Of a stretch of DNA of 64,000 bases, positions 26,610-35,349 are shown piece after piece. Each line of letters starts with the position of its first letter. Position 1 is the stretch's first letter. Origin of the DNA: Pseudomonadota bacterium (GTDB taxonomy: Bacteria > Myxococcota_A > Polyangia > GCA-2747355); contig JADJTL010000003.1 of the NCBI GenBank assembly GCA_016711215.1, forward strand, positions 124,001 through 188,000. Direction: 5' to 3'. A program made the position numbers and the translations under genes. Below the pieces are notes generated by a model. It was not told the DNA's origin. It saw nothing but the letters and a program-made list of their open reading frames with translations, and did no database searches.

Positions 26610-28256
26610 ATGAACCAGACGAAGACAAGCATCCTGCGACGGTCCGCGCTGATCGCCTCGACCATCGCGACCCCGGCTGTGATCGCGGCGCTCATCGGGC
26701 TCGCCGGCTGCAAGGATCTGCGCCCCGGCCAGACCGGAAGCAAGGCCGGCGCCGCCGCCACTGGGCCCAAGGTCAAGGTCGAGTTCTACGTGATGTCGAA
26801 GTGTCCCTTCGGCACCCAGGTGGAGGACGGAATCAAGCCCGTGCTCGAAGAGATCGGCGACCGCGTCGACTTCCAGCTCGACTTCATCGCCACCGAGACC
26901 GGCCCCGGCCAGTTCAATTCGCTGCATGGCGAACCCGAGGTCAAGGGCAACATCGTTCAGCTCTGCGCGATCAAGAGCCAACCGGAACCACGCAAGTACA
27001 TGGCCTTCATCGGCTGCCAGAACAAGAACATGCGCGCCATCCCCGAGGGCTGGGAGACCTGTGCTGGCGAAGCAGGCCTCGACCTGGCGAAGATCAAAAC
27101 CTGCGCCGAGGGAGCCGAGGGCAAGGGCCTCCTGAGCGCCTCGGCCAAGCGGGCCCAGGCTCGACAGGCCAGCGGCAGCCCGACGATTTTCATCGCCAAC
27201 GAGCCCTATCAGGGCGGGCGCTCGAAGAACGACTTCACCCGCGCCATCTGCGAGAAGATGGCGGCGCCCAAGGCCGAGGCCTGCGCCAAGCTGCCCGAGC
27301 CGGTCCTGGTCAACGCGACCGTGCTGACCGACAAGCGCTGCGTCGCTTGCGGCAGCTCCACCCAGGGCATCGAGTCGACGCTGCGCGGACGCTTCTTCCC
27401 GAAGCTGACGGTGCGCACCGTCGACTACGACAGCGCCGAGGGCAAGAAGCTCTACCAGGACCTCAAGCTGAAGTACCTGCCGGTCTGGCTGCTCGACGCC
27501 TCGGCGACGAAGGCCGAGCAGTGGAGCATGATCGCTCGCTGGATGACCAAGCGCGGGGAGCATTGGCAACTACAGATTCCGGCGACCTTCGACCCGACCG
27601 CGGAGATCTGCGACAACAAGATCGACGACACCGGAAATGGCAAGATCGACTGCGCCGACAAGACCTGCGAGAACGAGCTGGCCTGTCGGCCGGAGAAGAA
27701 GCAGCAGGTCGATGTCTTCGTGATGTCGCAGTGCCCCTACGGTGTGCAGGCCCTCAACGCCGTCAAGGAAGTGCTCGCGAACTTCAAGGGCGCCGTCAAG
27801 TTCGACGTGCACTACATCGCCGAGGAGGCCCCCAACAGCGCCTCGGGCTTCACTGCGCTGCACGGGGATCCGGAGGTGCACGAGAACATCCGGCAGCTCT
27901 GTGCGAAGAAGTACTACGGCCGCAACGGGAAGTACCTCGACTACATCTGGTGTCGGAACCAGGACATCCGCTCGGATAAGTGGGAGGGCTGCGCCAAGGA
28001 CGGCATCGCCGCCGCCACGCTGCGCCGCTGCGCCGAGGGCAAGGAAGGCAAGGAGCTGCTGGCCGCCGACATCAAGATCGCCAAGGCGCTCTCGATCGGA
28101 GCCAGCCCGACCTGGTTGGCCAACAACCGCTTCAAGTTCAGCGGGATCGCCCCCGAGGCGATCAAGTCGAGCATCTGTCAGCACAACCCGGGCTTGGCCA
28201 ACTGCGACAAGCAGCTGACGCAGCAGGCGGCCGCGCCTTCCGGCTCCTGTAACTAA
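26610..28256 (+). CDS. Lipoprotein with two GILT-like thiol-reductase domains around a thioredoxin-like domain
   Basis: 548 aa. Lipoprotein signal ending AALIGLAGC. Domain 1 (about 50-215) has VEFYVMSKCPFGTQVEDGIK, LHGEPEVKGNIVQLCA and GWETCAGEAGLDLAKIKTCA. Domain 3 (about 365-540) repeats the pattern: VDVFVMSQCPYGVQALNAVK, LHGDPEVHENIRQLCA, KWEGCAKDGI. Both follow the GILT thiol-reductase layout (catalytic C-P-x-x, then H-G-x-x-E...N...C), but the second catalytic cysteine is replaced by glycine (CPFG, CPYG). Between them, residues 225-325 hold a smaller thioredoxin-like segment with KRCVACGS. Presumably an envelope thiol/disulfide protein; substrate unknown. Single gene with a GAGGGAA ribosome site. 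Confidence 0.75.
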   Translation: MNQTKTSILRRSALIASTIATPAVIAALIGLAGCKDLRPGQTGSKAGAAATGPKVKVEFYVMSKCPFGTQVEDGIKPVLEEIGDRVDFQLDFIATETGPGQFNSLHGEPEVKGNIVQLCAIKSQPEPRKYMAFIGCQNKNMRAIPEGWETCAGEAGLDLAKIKTCAEGAEGKGLLSASAKRAQARQASGSPTIFIANEPYQGGRSKNDFTRAICEKMAAPKAEACAKLPEPVLVNATVLTDKRCVACGSSTQGIESTLRGRFFPKLTVRTVDYDSAEGKKLYQDLKLKYLPVWLLDASATKAEQWSMIARWMTKRGEHWQLQIPATFDPTAEICDNKIDDTGNGKIDCADKTCENELACRPEKKQQVDVFVMSQCPYGVQALNAVKEVLANFKGAVKFDVHYIAEEAPNSASGFTALHGDPEVHENIRQLCAKKYYGRNGKYLDYIWCRNQDIRSDKWEGCAKDGIAAATLRRCAEGKEGKELLAADIKIAKALSIGASPTWLANNRFKFSGIAPEAIKSSICQHNPGLANCDKQLTQQAAAPSGSCN

Positions 28257-28447
28257 TCGCCCGGAGCGGTGCAGCCTTCGCCCCTCCCCGCATCCTTCCC
28301 ATCACCCTTCTGGTCGCTCGCTCTGGGTCGCTCGCTCTGATGACCACCACGGCCGTGCTCCCAACCTGAGACGCGGCCGCGCTCCTACCCCGCGCCAGGT
28401 CCCCGACGGCAACGGGGCGGTACGCCATCCCGGTCGCTAGACGCACG

Positions 28448-29410
28448 ATGCAACTTTACCCCTCACTTGCTGCGCTCGGCGACGCGATCGCGTCGCCAAC
28501 CGTCGCGCCAACCGTCGTCGTTGGTAACTTCGACGGCGTGCATCGCGGGCACCAGGCCTTGCTCTCGCACGCACGAGCCCTCGCGACCGCCGAGCGTGGG
28601 ATGGTCGTGGCGCTGACCTTCGAACCGCATCCGACGCGCTTCTTTGCCGCCGCGTCGGCCCCACCGCTGCTGACGACGCGCTCGCAGCAACTCGCGCTGC
28701 TCGCGGCCCACGGCGTCGACATCACGGTGATCGAGCCCTTCGACGCGGCCTTCGCCGCGTTGAGCCCGCGCGCCTTCGCGGAGCGAGCGTTGGTGCAGGC
28801 CCTGGGGGCGCGCCACGTCGTGGTCGGCGTCGGCTTCGTCTTCGGGCAACGCCGCGCCGGCACCGTCGAGGCCCTGCGCCTGCTTGGCGCCGAGCTCGGC
28901 TTCACGACCCACGGTCTCGAGCCTGCACGCAGCGAGGGGACCATCATCTCGAGCACCCGGGTGCGAGAGCTGGTCGTGCGCGGCGATCTGCCGGGCGCCG
29001 CCAGACTGCTCGGCCGGTGCTACGCCCTTACCGGCAGGGTCGAGCGCGGCGCCGGGCGCGGAGGCACCATCGGTGTGCCAACAGCCAACCTCCAGCCCGA
29101 TAACGAGCTGCTGCCCGCCCGCGGGGTCTACGCCGCACGCGCCACGCTGCCGGACGGGAGCACCTACGGGGCGGCGGTCAACATCGGCCACGCTCCGACC
29201 TTTGCCCGCCACGGAGCACCCCTCGTCGAAGCGCATCTGCTGGAGTTCCAGGGCCAGCTCCTCGGCCAGCAGCTCGAGCTCACCTTCGTCGAGCGCCTGC
29301 GAGAGGAGGAGCGCTTTCCCTCGGCCGAGGCGCTGGTGGCCGCGATTCGCCGCGACCTGACCAGGGCGCGAGCGTGCTTGGCGCGCTCGACAGAGCCGGC
29401 ACCCGAGTAG
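28448..29410 (+). CDS. ribF: Bifunctional riboflavin kinase / FAD synthetase
   Basis: 320 aa. N-terminal nucleotidyltransferase: VVGNFDGVHRGHQALLSHAR, ALTFEPHPTRFFA and GVGFVFGQRRAGTVEALRLL. C-terminal riboflavin kinase: GRVERGAGRGGTIGVPTANL, GVYAARATLPDGSTYGAAVN, IGHAPTF and VEAHLLEFQGQLLGQQLELT. Makes FMN and FAD in the cytosol. The 190-bp gap upstream contains only a duplicated GTCGCTCGCTCTG and a TAGACG hexamer 6 bases before the ATG. Confidence 0.96.
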   Translation: MQLYPSLAALGDAIASPTVAPTVVVGNFDGVHRGHQALLSHARALATAERGMVVALTFEPHPTRFFAAASAPPLLTTRSQQLALLAAHGVDITVIEPFDAAFAALSPRAFAERALVQALGARHVVVGVGFVFGQRRAGTVEALRLLGAELGFTTHGLEPARSEGTIISSTRVRELVVRGDLPGAARLLGRCYALTGRVERGAGRGGTIGVPTANLQPDNELLPARGVYAARATLPDGSTYGAAVNIGHAPTFARHGAPLVEAHLLEFQGQLLGQQLELTFVERLREEERFPSAEALVAAIRRDLTRARACLARSTEPAPE

Positions 29411-29457
29411 TATCAACGGCGGGTCGTCGCCACCCGTGTTGCCTTCGGAGCAGTCGC

Positions 29458-30021
29458 TTGTCCTTCGTCGTCGCCGATGCGCAGCCCTTCGCCACTGCCA
29501 CGCTGGCCCACATCTACCGCGGCCAGGGGCGGCTGCTGCAGGCGCGCTCGGTCTTCGAGCGCCTGCTGCGCGAGCGGCCCGACGACGCGCAGGCGCTCCG
29601 CGGCCTCGAGCAAGTCAAGACCGAGATCGCCGCGATGCTCAAGCAGGCGACCGGCGGCGACGATACGCTGCTGGTTGAGGTCTGCGCCGAGGGTCTAGAG
29701 CTGCGCTGGGTTATCGCCGCCCGCGGCATCGAGCGCGCCCGACTCGTGCTCGGCACGGAGGGCCAGCTCGTGGCTCGCCTGGTCGGCTTTCCCTTCGACC
29801 CCGGGCTCTCCGTGCGCGACCGACGGCTCGACGCGCTCTCGGGTAGCGTCGTGCTGATACCGCCGCCCGGTGCGCTCGTCGCGAGCGCTGCCGTCGGTAT
29901 CGTGGCCGAGGACGCGCGCTTCGCGGCGATCGCCCACGCGCCCGTGATCCCGATCAAACCTCAGTCGATCCCGCGCACAGGCTTGCGGATCAAGGAGTCG
30001 CCATGTTCAGAGGAGCCATAA
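29458..30021 (+). CDS. TPR-containing protein of unknown function
   Basis: 187 aa from a TTG at 29458, supported by GGAG seven bases upstream; a longer start at 29374 would overlap ribF. The first 50 residues form a TPR-like pair (FATATLAHIYRGQGRLLQAR, VFERLLRERPDDAQALRGLE). The rest, about 110 residues, is beta-rich (LLVEVCAEGLELRWVIAARG, LDALSGSVVLIPPPGALVAS) with no family that I recognise. The stop overlaps the dapA start by 19 bases, so it is probably translated together with dapA. Confidence 0.72.
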   Translation: MSFVVADAQPFATATLAHIYRGQGRLLQARSVFERLLRERPDDAQALRGLEQVKTEIAAMLKQATGGDDTLLVEVCAEGLELRWVIAARGIERARLVLGTEGQLVARLVGFPFDPGLSVRDRRLDALSGSVVLIPPPGALVASAAVGIVAEDARFAAIAHAPVIPIKPQSIPRTGLRIKESPCSEEP

Positions 30022-30887
30022 CCGCGCTGGTCACGCCGATGCGCGGCGGGCAGCTCGATCTCGACGGGCTGCGCGCCCTGGTCGAGCTGCAGATCACCGA
30101 GGGCATCGACGGTCTGGTCGCCTGCGGCACCACGGGCGAGACGCCGACGCTGGACGTCAACGAGCAAGCGCTGGTGATTCGCACCGTCGTTGAGCAGACG
30201 AAACGTCGCGTCCCCGTGCTCGCTGGCGCCGGCGCCAACGCGACGGCGCAGGCGATCGCGCTCAGCCGGGCGGCCGCCGAATGCGGCGCCGACGGCCTGC
30301 TCCACGTTACGCCCTACTACAACAAGCCGACCCAGGCGGGGCTCCTGGCGCACTTCCGCGCGCTCAGCGTCGCCTCGAGCCTGCCGATCGTCCTCTATAA
30401 CGTGCCCGGACGCACGGGCTGCGATCTCCTGCCGGAGACGGTCGCCGAGCTGGCGCAGCACGAGCGAATCGTCGGGCTGAAGGAGGCCAGCGGATCGATT
30501 GTCCGCGGCCAGCAGGTCATCGCCGCCTGCCAGCGCGTGCGCAAGGACTTCAGCGTGCTCTCGGGCGACGATCCGCTCGCGCTCGCGCTGACGGCGGTCG
30601 GCGGCCAGGGGGTCATCTCCGTCATCTCGAACGTCGCACCCAAGCTGATGGCGCAGCTCGTGCGCCTGGCCAGCGAGTCGCAAATCGCCGAGGCGCGCGC
30701 GATCCACTACCGCCTGCTGCGGCTGATGGAGCTGCTCTTTTGCGAAAGCAATCCGATCCCGATCAAGGCCGCCGTGGCGCTGCTCGGGTTCGGTGCCAAC
30801 GAGCTCCGCCTGCCGCTGCTTCCGCTGAGCGGGGCGAAGCTGGAGGAACTCAGCGCCGAGCTCAAGCGGCTCGGGATCGCCCAGTGA
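30003..30887 (+). CDS. dapA: 4-hydroxy-tetrahydrodipicolinate synthase
   Basis: 294 aa. It condenses pyruvate and aspartate semialdehyde in lysine/diaminopimelate synthesis, needed for peptidoglycan. Motifs: FRGAITALVTPMRGGQLDLD, GLVACGTTGETPTL, VTPYYNKPTQ (catalytic Tyr), VLYNVPGRTGCDL, IVGLKEASGS (Schiff-base Lys) and VLSGDDPLALALTAVGGQGV. AAGGAG precedes the ATG. It overlaps dapB by four bases. Confidence 0.97.
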   Translation: MFRGAITALVTPMRGGQLDLDGLRALVELQITEGIDGLVACGTTGETPTLDVNEQALVIRTVVEQTKRRVPVLAGAGANATAQAIALSRAAAECGADGLLHVTPYYNKPTQAGLLAHFRALSVASSLPIVLYNVPGRTGCDLLPETVAELAQHERIVGLKEASGSIVRGQQVIAACQRVRKDFSVLSGDDPLALALTAVGGQGVISVISNVAPKLMAQLVRLASESQIAEARAIHYRLLRLMELLFCESNPIPIKAAVALLGFGANELRLPLLPLSGAKLEELSAELKRLGIAQ

Positions 30888-31720
30888 CCGGCGTGGCGAT
30901 CGTCGGCTGCGGGGGGCGCATGGGCCAGGCGCTGCTGCGGGCGCTCGACGGCGCCCCCGAGCTGCGCCTCGTCGCCGCCGTCGAGGTCGCCGGCGCGCCG
31001 ACCCTGGGCCAGGACGCCGCGATGACCGCGGGCCTGCCGCCCTGCGGCGTGTTGGTCGCGGACGACCTCGGCGCGGCCCTCGCCCGTTGCGACGTGGTGA
31101 TCGACTTCAGCGCTCCAGCCGCGAGCCTGCTGACCGCCGAGGCCGTGGCGCGGCGCGGCACCGCGGTCGCCCTGGTCACCGGCACGACCGGTCTGGACGC
31201 GGACCAACGCCGAGCGTTGCGCGAGGCGGCGACGCGCAGCGCGATCGTCCATGCCCCGAACATGAGCGTCGGGGTCAACGTGCTGCTGCGCCTCGCCGCG
31301 GACGCGGCGCGCTTGCTCGGCCCGGACTTCGACCTCGAGATCGTCGAGGCCCACCATCGACATAAGCAGGACGCCCCCTCCGGCACGGCCGCGCGGCTGG
31401 CCGAGGTCCTGGCGGCGGCGACGGCGGACCAGGGGCCGCTGGGCGAGCGCGCGTGCCACGGCCGCCATGGGCTCGCCAGCCGGCGCCCGCGGGAGATCGG
31501 CATTCACGCGCTGCGCGGTGGCGACATCGTCGGCGACCACACCGTGCTCTACTGCGCCGACGGTGAACGGATCGAGCTGACCCACCGCGCCTCGAGCCGC
31601 CAGACCTTCGCCCAGGGCGCCCTGCGCGCCGCGCGCTGGGTCGCCGGCCGGCCGGCAGGCCTCTACGACATGCAAGACGTCCTCGGCCTGGCTCCAAACG
31701 CGGCCCTGCCGCCAGTCTGA
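30884..31720 (+). CDS. dapB: 4-hydroxy-tetrahydrodipicolinate reductase
   Basis: 278 aa from the GTG at 30884, overlapping the dapA stop as GTGA. NAD(P)H site VAIVGCGGRMGQALLRAL, then VVIDFSAPAASLLTAEAVAR, LVTGTTGLDADQRRALREAA, HAPNMSVGVNVLLRLAADAA and the catalytic EAHHRHKQDAPSGTAARLAE. It carries out the second step of the DAP branch. A longer upstream frame runs inside dapA and is rejected. Confidence 0.97.
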   Translation: MTGVAIVGCGGRMGQALLRALDGAPELRLVAAVEVAGAPTLGQDAAMTAGLPPCGVLVADDLGAALARCDVVIDFSAPAASLLTAEAVARRGTAVALVTGTTGLDADQRRALREAATRSAIVHAPNMSVGVNVLLRLAADAARLLGPDFDLEIVEAHHRHKQDAPSGTAARLAEVLAAATADQGPLGERACHGRHGLASRRPREIGIHALRGGDIVGDHTVLYCADGERIELTHRASSRQTFAQGALRAARWVAGRPAGLYDMQDVLGLAPNAALPPV

Positions 31721-31725
31721 GCCAC

Positions 31726-31759
31726 GAGGGCGCGCGCGGCCGCGGCCACACGCGCCCTC
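31726..31759. terminator. Long inverted repeat between convergent dapB and methyltransferase genes
   Basis: GAGGGCGCG (31726-31734) pairs with CGCGCCCTC (31751-31759). The 16-base interior is itself a GC palindrome (CGGCCG). It starts five bases after the dapB stop. No T-run, so Rho-dependent or hairpin-assisted termination is likely. Confidence 0.5.
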
Positions 31760-31762
31760 CCT

Positions 31763-31800
31763 TCAGCGCCGCAGCGCCTCAGCGCCGCAGCACCTCAGCG
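31763..31800. repeat. 16-bp tandem duplication over the methyltransferase stop codon
   Basis: 31763-31778 and 31779-31794 are near-identical copies beginning TCAGCGCCGCAGC, followed by a six-base third start. The minus-strand stop of the methyltransferase gene (31779-31781) opens the second copy and is duplicated in the first. Confidence 0.85.
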
Positions 31801-33467
31801 TCGCGACCGTAGCGCTTGAGCTCGCCCTCGGCCTGGGCCAGCCGCCGCGCGAGCTCACTGAGCTCCTCGCGATAACGCTCGGCCCGGGCGTCCGCGGCCT
31901 TGCCCTCCGCGCCGCAACGCTCGAGCTGCAGCGCGAGCTCCGCCCGCTCCTGACGCAGGCGCGCGTTCGTCGCCTCCAGCTCGGCGCGCTGGCTGCGCCA
32001 AGCCTCTGCCTCCCGCTGGTGCAGCCCGGCCCCCTCGATCAGGGTCTCGAGCTGACCGCGATCGGTGATCGCCGGCGGTGTCACGCTCGACGCCGGCGGC
32101 ACGACCCCCGCTGCCTCGCCTGCCGGCGCCCCCGGCGCCTCGGCGCCGGCGCGCGGCGGCGCGGCAACCAGGCGCAGCTCCGCCTCGGCGACCCGCCCCT
32201 GCAGCTCGTCCACGCGCCACTGGTCGTTCTGCCGCAGCGCCTGCAGCTCGGCCACGCGCTGCTGCAGCCGCGTCGCCTCGGCGGCACCCTGCTCGATGTG
32301 GTCGACCAGCGCGTCACAGCGCTGCTCGGCGCGCTCGGCGCGACGACGCAGCGGCTCCAGCTCGGCCAGCGCGCCCGCGCGGGCCCGCTCGGCAACGTCG
32401 CCGCGCTGCCGCTGCTGCACGAGCTGTCCGCGCAGCTCGGTCATCCGCAGCTGCAGCGCCTCGTGCCGCGCGCGCTCCTCCTCCGCGCGGCGTCGCTCGC
32501 GGTCGAGCTCAGGCGCGGCGCCAGCCGAAGCACCCTCGCCCGCCGAGCGCCCCGTCCCGAGCTCCGGCGCCGCGCCGACCGCGAGCGCCCCGCCGCGCTC
32601 GCGACGCGGCCCGGCGAGCACCTGCAAGCGCCGCAGCGCCTCGAGCTGCTCGCGCAGATCGTCGCGCTCCTCGTGGACGCGCTGGAGGTCGGCTTGCTGG
32701 CGCGCGCCGGCCGCCACGCGCAGCTGCAGCTGCTGCAGCTCACGCTGGTGGGCCTCCGCACGCTGCACCGCCCGATCGCGCTCCTGCCCCGCACGCGCGA
32801 GCTGGTCCCTCAACCAGAGCGGCTCGTCCTCCCAGCTCGCGAGGGGAAGCTGCAGGACGGTGTAGGGCAGCGCCTCCAGGGCGCGATCGCTGCAGAGCGC
32901 CAGGTAATGTGAGGGCGGCTCGTCTTCGCCGATCAGCGAGCAATCGAGCGCGGCCTCCGGTTCGCCCGCCGGGGAGAAATCCGCCATCGTGCGCCCGAGG
33001 AAGGGGATCTCGCCCAAGATCCGTACGTGCTCGAACGACTGCTCGAGGTAATCGAGGAGGTCGCCGTAGCTCAGGCCCGGCGCCGTGCCCACATCAGCGC
33101 TGGGGACGACGAAGACGGCGATCCCGCCCGGTCGCAAGACGCGCTGCAACTCGGAGAGCAACGATCCACGCGCGATCCAGCGCTGCAGCTCGGGAACAAG
33201 CGCCAGGTCGAAGCTGGCATCGACCTGTCCGGGCGCGGCGCCGTCGCCGCCGACAAAGGAGAGGTTCGCCTCGGGATAGCCCTTCCAGGCCAGCGCCAGC
33301 TCCGGCGTCGCCACGTCGACGCCGACCACCTGCGCCGCGACGCGGGCAAGGAAGGCCGTGGCGCGGCCCAGGCCACAGCCAAGCTCCAAGACGCGCCGCT
33401 GCGCCACGAGCGCCTCAAGGTACTGGTAGCGCACGAGCCGCTCCGCCCACAGCCTGTCGTCCATCAT
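31779..33467 (-). CDS. SAM methyltransferase domain fused to a long coiled coil
   Basis: 562 aa from the ATG at 33467, which has GGGAGG eight bases upstream. Residues about 1-215 form a class I methyltransferase: RRVLELGCGLGRATAFLARV, VVGVDVATPELALAWKGYPE, VDASFDLALVPELQRWIARG and LRPGGIAVFVVPSADVGTAP. Residues about 215-560 are an extended coiled coil rich in E, R, Q and A, broken by two low-complexity hinges. Substrate unknown. The combination suggests a scaffold or localised enzyme rather than a metabolic one; this is inference. Single gene. Confidence 0.8.
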   Translation of the reverse strand: MMDDRLWAERLVRYQYLEALVAQRRVLELGCGLGRATAFLARVAAQVVGVDVATPELALAWKGYPEANLSFVGGDGAAPGQVDASFDLALVPELQRWIARGSLLSELQRVLRPGGIAVFVVPSADVGTAPGLSYGDLLDYLEQSFEHVRILGEIPFLGRTMADFSPAGEPEAALDCSLIGEDEPPSHYLALCSDRALEALPYTVLQLPLASWEDEPLWLRDQLARAGQERDRAVQRAEAHQRELQQLQLRVAAGARQQADLQRVHEERDDLREQLEALRRLQVLAGPRRERGGALAVGAAPELGTGRSAGEGASAGAAPELDRERRRAEEERARHEALQLRMTELRGQLVQQRQRGDVAERARAGALAELEPLRRRAERAEQRCDALVDHIEQGAAEATRLQQRVAELQALRQNDQWRVDELQGRVAEAELRLVAAPPRAGAEAPGAPAGEAAGVVPPASSVTPPAITDRGQLETLIEGAGLHQREAEAWRSQRAELEATNARLRQERAELALQLERCGAEGKAADARAERYREELSELARRLAQAEGELKRYGRDAEVLRR

Positions 33468-33536
33468 CGGTTCATCCTCCCCACCGCTTCCAGCGCCCAG
33501 CGGCGCAGCAGCCACCTCAGCCCCGTCCGGCGCGGT

Positions 33537-34742
33537 TCATCGCCGCGCACCGTCGCCGCGCAGCGCCAGCTTCAGCGTAACGACGGTGCCGACGCCGAGC
33601 GTGCTTTCCACGCTCAGCTCGCCCCCGATGCGTCGCGCGCGCTCGTGCATGCTGCGTAGCCCATAGTGTCCGACCTTGGGCGCCTCGGCGCCGCTAAAGC
33701 CGCAACCATCGTCGCGCACGACCAGCTTCGCCGCGCCAGCGCTGAACTCGAGCAAGACGGAGGCGCTGCGCGCACGCGCGTGTCGCGCCACGTTGGCCAG
33801 CGCCTCCTGCACGATACGAAAGAGCGCGAGCTCCGTCTCAGCCTCGAGCTCCGGCTCGACGCCGCGCACCTCGGTCGCCACGGGAAGGTGGTGGCGACTG
33901 GCGAAGGTCGCGGCGTAGGCCGCCACTGAGCTGGTCAGCTCGAACTCACGCCGCAGCAGCGACACCGCGCGCCGCAGCTCTTCCATGCCCTCCACCGCGG
34001 CCTCGCGCAGCTGGCTCAGCTCCTGCCGAACCTCGCCGGGATCGGTCCGCCCCTCGAGGTACTCCGCCTGCAGGACAATGCCCGAGAGCGCGGCGCCGAC
34101 GCCGTCGTGGATCTCGCGCGCGATGCCCTTGCGCTGGTGCACCAGCTCACGCTGGCGGCGCTCCCGCTGCAGCCGCAGCACCTCGCTCAGGGCGATCCGT
34201 TCGCGCCCCTCGAGATAGACCACGACGTAGACCACCGTGATGTTCAGCGCCGCGTACCACAGCAGCAGCAGCACGTCGACCGGAAGGCGCTGCAGGCCGA
34301 GGATCTGATCCGACCAGGCGACGATCGGCAACATCAGCAGCGGCGGAACGATCGCCAGCGGCGACGGAAAGAGGAGCGCGAAGATCATCGTGAACACGAC
34401 CTGGGTCGCCATCACCGGACTCTTCAGCCCGCCGCTGGCGATCGCCACCCAGACCAGACCCAGCAGGTCGAAGCAGAGTGAGGCAAAGAGCACCGCGCGC
34501 GCAGCGCGACGTCCAACCCAGAGATAGCTCAGCGCATGCATGGCGAGCAGCGCCAGATAGCCATAGACAGCGTAGGGCACGGGGATGTGCAGGGCTCGGC
34601 GCCAGGCGGGCACGGCGAGCACCAGCAGCAAGACCGCCATCTGCGCCAGACGCGCGTAAAAGAGCGCCTGCGCCCGCAGCTCGAAGCGCTCCTGAAGATG
34701 ACCGACGGTGGTGGACTCGCGGCCCAGCGCTGGCAGGATCAC
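33537..34742 (-). CDS. Membrane sensor histidine kinase, NarL/DegS (HisKA_3) class, orphan
   Basis: 401 aa. Six hydrophobic helices fill residues 25-190 (MAVLLLVLAVPAWR, YAVYGYLALLAMHALSYLWV and others). The dimerisation helix has the phospho-acceptor in REIHDGVGAALSGIVLQAEY. The ATPase domain shows ALFRIVQEALANVARHARA (N box), VVRDDGCGFSG and VGHYGLRSMHERARRIGGEL, then GVGTVVTLKLAL. This class normally pairs with a LuxR-type response regulator; none is in the window, so the partner is elsewhere. Confidence 0.92.
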   Translation of the reverse strand: MILPALGRESTTVGHLQERFELRAQALFYARLAQMAVLLLVLAVPAWRRALHIPVPYAVYGYLALLAMHALSYLWVGRRAARAVLFASLCFDLLGLVWVAIASGGLKSPVMATQVVFTMIFALLFPSPLAIVPPLLMLPIVAWSDQILGLQRLPVDVLLLLWYAALNITVVYVVVYLEGRERIALSEVLRLQRERRQRELVHQRKGIAREIHDGVGAALSGIVLQAEYLEGRTDPGEVRQELSQLREAAVEGMEELRRAVSLLRREFELTSSVAAYAATFASRHHLPVATEVRGVEPELEAETELALFRIVQEALANVARHARARSASVLLEFSAGAAKLVVRDDGCGFSGAEAPKVGHYGLRSMHERARRIGGELSVESTLGVGTVVTLKLALRGDGARR

Positions 34743-34855
34743 GCCGCGAGTGTATCAGAGAAGGCCCGATGGGCGGCCGCCGCCGCGATCCCGCGGCGCG
34801 GCGCCGCTCGGCGGGAGCGGTGCCACAAGCGGTGCCAAAGGCAAAAGGGGGCCCC

Positions 34856-35200
34856 TCAGGCCACGCAGGCATCACCGGCGTCGCCGGACGTCCAGAACCG
34901 GTCGGCCAGCCCCACCGCCATCCCTGAGGCGCGCGGCTGCGGGCTGGCGACGACGCGGACGACCCGACCCAGGCGGCGCTGACGCTCGCCGCCCTCGGCC
35001 TCGAACTCGAGGTCGAGCCGCTCGCCATGGTCGAAGAGCCAGTCGCTGCGCAGGAAGAGGCCACCATCGCTGACATCCGCGGCGTGGAGCACGAAGGAGT
35101 CAGTGTAGTCCGGGCCGCGCACGTGGATGCGCACAGGGACATGATAGGGCCGCCGCGTGCTGCTCCGGCGCTCGGTTTCCGTCGTGGGCGTCTCGACCAT
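34856..35200 (-). CDS. PilZ-domain protein (c-di-GMP receptor)
   Basis: 114 aa. Single PilZ domain with both ligand motifs: RRSSTRRPYHVPVRI (RxxxR region) and DVSDGGLFLRSDW (D/NxSxxG). It ends QPRASGMAVGLADRFW. Such proteins bind cyclic di-GMP and change motility or envelope processes through a partner. Likely expressed from the promoter at 35231-35258. The histidine kinase lies 113 bases downstream on the same strand and might be co-transcribed. Confidence 0.88.
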   Translation of the reverse strand: MVETPTTETERRSSTRRPYHVPVRIHVRGPDYTDSFVLHAADVSDGGLFLRSDWLFDHGERLDLEFEAEGGERQRRLGRVVRVVASPQPRASGMAVGLADRFWTSGDAGDACVA

Positions 35201-35210
35201 CGAATGCTTG

Positions 35211-35258
35211 CCTCCGCTGGGGTGTAGGGCATTGTAGTCAGCGGAGGATCGGGGGCAA
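35211..35258 (-). promoter_or_regulatory. PilZ-gene promoter with flanking inverted repeat
   Basis: Minus strand: TTGCCC (35253-35258), 16-base spacer, TACAAT (35231-35236), five of six at -10. CCTCCGCT (35211-35218) and AGCGGAGG (35240-35247) form a perfect 8-bp dyad centred on the -10 to start region. The inner arm also supplies the GGAGG ribosome site. This could be an operator. Confidence 0.55.
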
Positions 35259-35349
35259 GAAACCGGATCACACGCCGGTCTGCCCCGGCAGCGCCCACGC
35301 CCGGCGCCACGCGATGACGCGCCGTGCCAGCCGCTGGAGGGCCTTTGCG

